A stretch of DNA of 64,000 bases. Origin: an uncultured Halomicronema sp. GTDB taxonomy: Bacteria > Cyanobacteriota > Cyanobacteriia > Phormidesmidales > Phormidesmidaceae. The notes under the pieces were generated by a model that was not told the DNA's origin, made no database searches, and was given only the letters and a program-made list of their open reading frames with translations. Location: NCBI GenBank assembly GCA_937899725.1, contig CALCCA010000016.1, positions 1 to 64,000 of the forward strand. The letters run 5' to 3'. The position numbers and the translations under genes were made by a program. Shown here piece by piece: positions 60,641-64,000 of the stretch. Position 1 is the first letter of the stretch; the number at the start of each line of letters is the position of its first letter.

Positions 60641-63514
60641 ATGAAAATGACCTCTGGGAAAATTAACGAGCTTCTGACCCAGCCGGGTTGCGAGCACAAT
60701 CACAAAAAAGAAGGCAAGGGTAAAAACAAAGCCTGTCAGCAACAAGCTCAGCCCGGTGCCGCCCAGGGTGGCTGTGCCTTTGATGGCGCCAGCATTGCCC
60801 TCGTCCCCATTACTGACGTCGCGCACCTGGTGCACGGCCCGATCGCCTGTGCAGGCAACTCTTGGGGCAGCCGGGGCAGCCTATCCTCTGGCCCCATGAT
60901 CTACAAGATGGGGTTCACCACTGACCTGAGCGAAAACGACATCATCTTTGGCGGGGAAAAGAAGCTCTACAAAGCGGTGCGGGAAGTCAAGGAACGCTAT
61001 AACCCCGCCGCCGTGTTTGTCTACCTCACCTGCGTCACGGCGCTGATTGGGGATGATTTGGATGCGGTGTGTAAGGCCGCCAGTGAGAAATTTGAGATTC
61101 CCGTCGTGCCCGTCAGCTCGCCGGGCTTTGTCGGCAGCAAGAACCTCGGCAACCGCATTGGCGGTGAGGCCCTGCTGGAGTATGTCGTGGGCACCGGCGA
61201 ACCGGAAACCACCACCCCCTATGACATCAACTTGATTGGCGAATACAACATCGCGGGCGAGATGTGGGGCGTTACACCGCTGCTAGAAAAAGTGGGCATT
61301 CGGGTGCTCTCGAAAATCACGGGTGACGCTCGCTATCAAGAAATTACCTACGCGCATCGGGCCAAGCTCAACGTGATGATCTGCTCGAAAGCGCTGATCA
61401 ACATGGCCCACAAAATGCAGGAGCGCTACGACATTCCCTATATTGAAGCGTCCATCTACGGCGTCGAGGATATCAATAACCTGCTGCGGACGATCGCTGC
61501 TCACTTCAATGACGAGGCTTTGCAAGCCCGCGTTGAAGCCCTCATTGCAGAAGAGACTGCTCGACTCACCGACGCCTTAGCCCCCTACCGTCAACGCCTG
61601 CAGGGCAAGCGTGTAGTGCTATACACCGGTGGCGTTAAGAGCTGGTCAATCATTTCGGCGGCCCATGACCTGGGCATTGATGTCGTGGCGACGAGCACCA
61701 AAAAGAGCACCGAAGAAGACAAAGCCCGCATCAAAAATCTGCTCGGCAAAGACGGCATGATGCTGCAAAAGGGCAATGCTCAAGAGCTGCTGAAGGTGAT
61801 CGCTAAAACTAAAGCCGACATGCTGATCGCGGGGGGACGCAACCAGTACACCGCCCTCAAAGCGCGCATTCCTTTCCTCGACATCAATCAAGAACGTCAC
61901 CATCCTTATGCCGGGTATATCGGCATGATTGAGATGGCCAAGGAACTGGACGAAGCGCTGCACAGCCCGATTTGGGAGCAGGTGCGCCGGGTAGCGCCTT
62001 GGGAGCAAACAGACGATGGCTTAGGCGAGCCGGTGCTCGGAGTGGGGCAGAACGTCCTCGAACCCCACGCTGCCGAGCAAGATCACCGCGCCCCGGCCCC
62101 CACCAAAGTGGTCTCGCGTCGCAAAGGCGTGGCGGTCAACCCGCTGAAGCAAAGCCAACCTCTCGGGGCGGCCCTGGCTTATCTGGGCGTCAAAGGCATC
62201 ATGCCGCTGTTCCATGGGTCGCAAGGGTGTACGGCCTTTGCCAAGGTGATGCTGGTGCGCCACTTTCGGGAAGCGATTCCGCTCTCTACCACGGCGATGA
62301 CCGAGGTCTCGACCATTCTCGGCGGCGAGGACAACGTGGAAACGGCGCTCCTGACGCTGATCGAAAAGTCTCAGCCCGAAATCGTCGGGCTCTGTACCAC
62401 CGGCCTGACGGAAACGCGGGGCGATGACATGGAGGGCATTTTGCGCACGATTCGCAAGCGTCGTACTGAACTCGCAAAACTGCCGATCGCCTTTGCCTCC
62501 ACCCCTGACTTTAAGGGTGCCTTGCAAGATGGTTTTGCCGCCGCCGTTGAAGCCCTAGTGCGGGACATTCCCATCGAGCATGATGACAGTGTCGATGTCG
62601 ATGCTCTGCACGCTGACCCTTACTATCCCTATCCTGCCGACGAAACCCACACTCAGGTGACGGTGCTTGCGGGGCCGTCCCTCGCCCCAGGCGATGTGCA
62701 AGCAGTCAAAGATATGGTGACAGCCTTTGGCCTTACCGCCGTGATGGTGCCCGACTTGTCGATGTCGCTCGACGGTCATCTGTCTGACGAATACAGTGCG
62801 GTGACCAGTGGTGGCACCACCGTTGATGAACTGAAGACGCTGTATCAGTCGCGCTACACGATCGCGATCGGTCACATCATGACCACCGCCGCTGAGATCT
62901 TGCAGCAGCGCTTTGGCACTGAGTTCACCGTCTTCAGCAGTTTGACGGGCTTAGGCGAAGTCGATGTCTTCTTGCAAAAGCTGTCAGACCTTAGCGGCCA
63001 GCCCGTGCCCGCCAAATATCAGCACCAGCGGCAGCAACTGCAAGACGCCATTCTCGACACCCATTTCTTTTTTGGTCGCAAGCGGGTGGCTCTGGCGCTA
63101 GAGCCTGATTTGCTGCACACCGTGGCTTGGTGGCTCAAGACGACCGGGGCAGAAGTCCACGCTGCCGTCACCACCACCAAATCCAAGCTGCTGAAGGACT
63201 TGCCCATTGACACAGTCACCATTGGCGATTTGGAAGACTTTGCCGAACTGGCTCAAGGGGCCGACCTGCTGATTGGCAACTCCAACGCCAAAGCCATTGC
63301 GAAAAAGCTGGACGTGCCGCTTTATCGCTTGGGCTTCCCCGTGTTCGATCGCCTGGGCAATGGCCGCCGCACCACCGTGGGCTACGACGGTACGACCCAG
63401 CTGTTGTTTGATGTCGGCAACTTGTTTTTAGAAGCCGATGAGGAGAATGCCCACGCGCTGGTGCATAGCTGGCGAGAAGGCCAGGGGGAAATGAGTCACG
63501 AGTTGTTGGTATAG
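60641..63514 (+). CDS. nifEN: NifE-NifN fusion, FeMo-cofactor scaffold
   Basis: A 957-residue single frame. Residues about 1-450 are NifE ([34 protein letters not shown]) and about 496-957 are NifN ([52 protein letters not shown]). A Pro/Ala-rich linker of about 45 residues joins them, with no stop codon between. NifEN is the scaffold where NifB-co becomes FeMo-co. Fused nifEN genes are known in some cyanobacteria. ATG 60641 is selected; the upstream 120 bases of open frame are the repeat element. It is followed by nifX after 68 bases. Confidence 0.96.
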   Translation: MKMTSGKINELLTQPGCEHNHKKEGKGKNKACQQQAQPGAAQGGCAFDGASIALVPITDVAHLVHGPIACAGNSWGSRGSLSSGPMIYKMGFTTDLSENDIIFGGEKKLYKAVREVKERYNPAAVFVYLTCVTALIGDDLDAVCKAASEKFEIPVVPVSSPGFVGSKNLGNRIGGEALLEYVVGTGEPETTTPYDINLIGEYNIAGEMWGVTPLLEKVGIRVLSKITGDARYQEITYAHRAKLNVMICSKALINMAHKMQERYDIPYIEASIYGVEDINNLLRTIAAHFNDEALQARVEALIAEETARLTDALAPYRQRLQGKRVVLYTGGVKSWSIISAAHDLGIDVVATSTKKSTEEDKARIKNLLGKDGMMLQKGNAQELLKVIAKTKADMLIAGGRNQYTALKARIPFLDINQERHHPYAGYIGMIEMAKELDEALHSPIWEQVRRVAPWEQTDDGLGEPVLGVGQNVLEPHAAEQDHRAPAPTKVVSRRKGVAVNPLKQSQPLGAALAYLGVKGIMPLFHGSQGCTAFAKVMLVRHFREAIPLSTTAMTEVSTILGGEDNVETALLTLIEKSQPEIVGLCTTGLTETRGDDMEGILRTIRKRRTELAKLPIAFASTPDFKGALQDGFAAAVEALVRDIPIEHDDSVDVDALHADPYYPYPADETHTQVTVLAGPSLAPGDVQAVKDMVTAFGLTAVMVPDLSMSLDGHLSDEYSAVTSGGTTVDELKTLYQSRYTIAIGHIMTTAAEILQQRFGTEFTVFSSLTGLGEVDVFLQKLSDLSGQPVPAKYQHQRQQLQDAILDTHFFFGRKRVALALEPDLLHTVAWWLKTTGAEVHAAVTTTKSKLLKDLPIDTVTIGDLEDFAELAQGADLLIGNSNAKAIAKKLDVPLYRLGFPVFDRLGNGRRTTVGYDGTTQLLFDVGNLFLEADEENAHALVHSWREGQGEMSHELLV

Positions 63515-63582
63515 CTGCCTGCGCTGGTGCTGCCACCACTCCTCTATTCCTCGCCGCTTGATTTTCCACAAGGAGACCCCTG

Positions 63583-64000
63583 ATGAAAGTTGCATTCACA
63601 ACCCGAGACTCAGAAACCATTAATGCCCACTTTGGCTCGGCCCAGCGAGTGGATGTCTATGAGGTGGACACCGCTGGCTACGCCTTTTTAGAGACGCTGG
63701 AATTTGGCGGCAATCTCAAAGAAGACGGCAACGAAGACAAGCTAGAGCCCAAAGTCAAAGCGTTGGACGGCTGCACCCTGGTCTATGTCTCTGCCATTGG
63801 CGGCAGTGCGGCAGCGCGACTGATTCGCAAAAATATTACCCCCGTTAAGGCCCAGACAGAGGCAGATGATATTCAAGATGTGCTGACCCGGTTGGTGGAA
63901 ACCCTCAACGGCAGTCCGCCCCCCTGGTTACGCAAGGCGCTGCAAAAGAGTCAGCCCCGCAACTTTGAAGACGACTTTGACACTATCGAGGAGGAAGTAC
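63583..64000 (+). CDS. nifX: FeMo-cofactor carrier NifX (cut by window end)
   Basis: The first 139 codons of NifX, open to the window end: MKVAFTTRDSETINAHFGSA, VDVYEVDT and CTLVYVSAIGGSAAARLI. The NifX/NafY family binds NifB-co or VK-cluster during transfer to NifEN. AAGGAG lies seven bases before ATG 63583. The usual length is 130-160, so only the last few residues are missing. Residues after position 110 (LNGSPPPWLRKALQK) are typical of cyanobacterial NifX. Confidence 0.94.
   Translation, partial: MKVAFTTRDSETINAHFGSAQRVDVYEVDTAGYAFLETLEFGGNLKEDGNEDKLEPKVKALDGCTLVYVSAIGGSAAARLIRKNITPVKAQTEADDIQDVLTRLVETLNGSPPPWLRKALQKSQPRNFEDDFDTIEEEV

Overview
The window looks like chromosomal DNA of a nitrogen-fixing, probably filamentous and non-heterocystous cyanobacterium (Leptolyngbya/Nodosilinea-like; this is inference). 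The signs are very frequent HIP1 palindromes (GCGATCGC), MinD/MinE with a Ycf29-like response regulator, a CnfR (PatB) regulator, and a cyanobacterial nif cluster with fdxN, nifT, nifZ, a CysE-type nifP, an Asr1405-type protein and a fused nifEN. nifD, nifH and nifK are not interrupted by excision elements.

Region 1 (0.8-21.1 kb) is an amine and nitrogen catabolic island, mostly on the minus strand. It holds a copper amine oxidase, two class-I glutamine-amidotransferase-like proteins (one without the nucleophilic Cys), three PhyH-type Fe/2OG oxygenase paralogs (one with an altered iron motif), two glutamine-synthetase-like ligases, a papain/C39-like protein, a MOSC protein and a flavin monooxygenase that closely matches trimethylamine monooxygenase (Tmm). 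It also holds a DUF1989-GcvT fusion with the architecture of TMAO demethylase (Tdm), a solute-binding protein without signal peptide, and an Amt transporter with a perfect NtcA-type palindrome upstream. Together they suggest a route trimethylamine -> TMAO -> dimethylamine -> methylamine -> ammonium plus C1-tetrahydrofolate. The demethylation of dimethylamine is unassigned, and the PhyH proteins are candidates.

Region 2 (21.8-31.4 kb) is mixed housekeeping and accessory DNA: an iron alcohol dehydrogenase/aldehyde dehydrogenase pair, a TetR-SDR-cupin group with a shared operator-like site, a YhhQ transporter, minD-minE-[2Fe-2S] protein, a NarL-type regulator and tRNA-Thr(UGU).

Region 3 (31.4-37.0 kb), next to the tRNA, is a possible conflict/defence module. 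It has a small protein with a hydrophobic N-terminus, a subtilisin-like protease with an AT-rich C-terminal extension, and a STAND NTPase with membrane helix and pentapeptide repeats. The small protein carries at its C-terminus, and the STAND protein at its N-terminus, the same NQTIGQV(F/Y)GG motif, the arrangement expected of prion-like amyloid signalling pairs. Next comes a secreted protein built from ten FDELRRENLDKDA repeats.

Region 4 (38-64 kb) is the nif cluster. It starts with cnfR; then come an ArsC/NifO-like protein and several small genes. A leftward arm (gamma-glutamylcyclotransferase-like, [2Fe-2S] protein, nifT, nifV, a 47-aa membrane peptide, dpsA, Asr1405-type, nifP) is separated by a 1.9-kb intergenic region from a rightward arm (nifB-fdxN-nifS-nifU-nifH-nifD-nifK-nifZ-Mo-nitro_C-nifEN-nifX; nifX is cut by the window end).

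At least six families of short palindromic intergenic repeats are scattered through the window. Two 74-bp copies of one family lie in inverted orientation on either side of nifH-D-K-Z.
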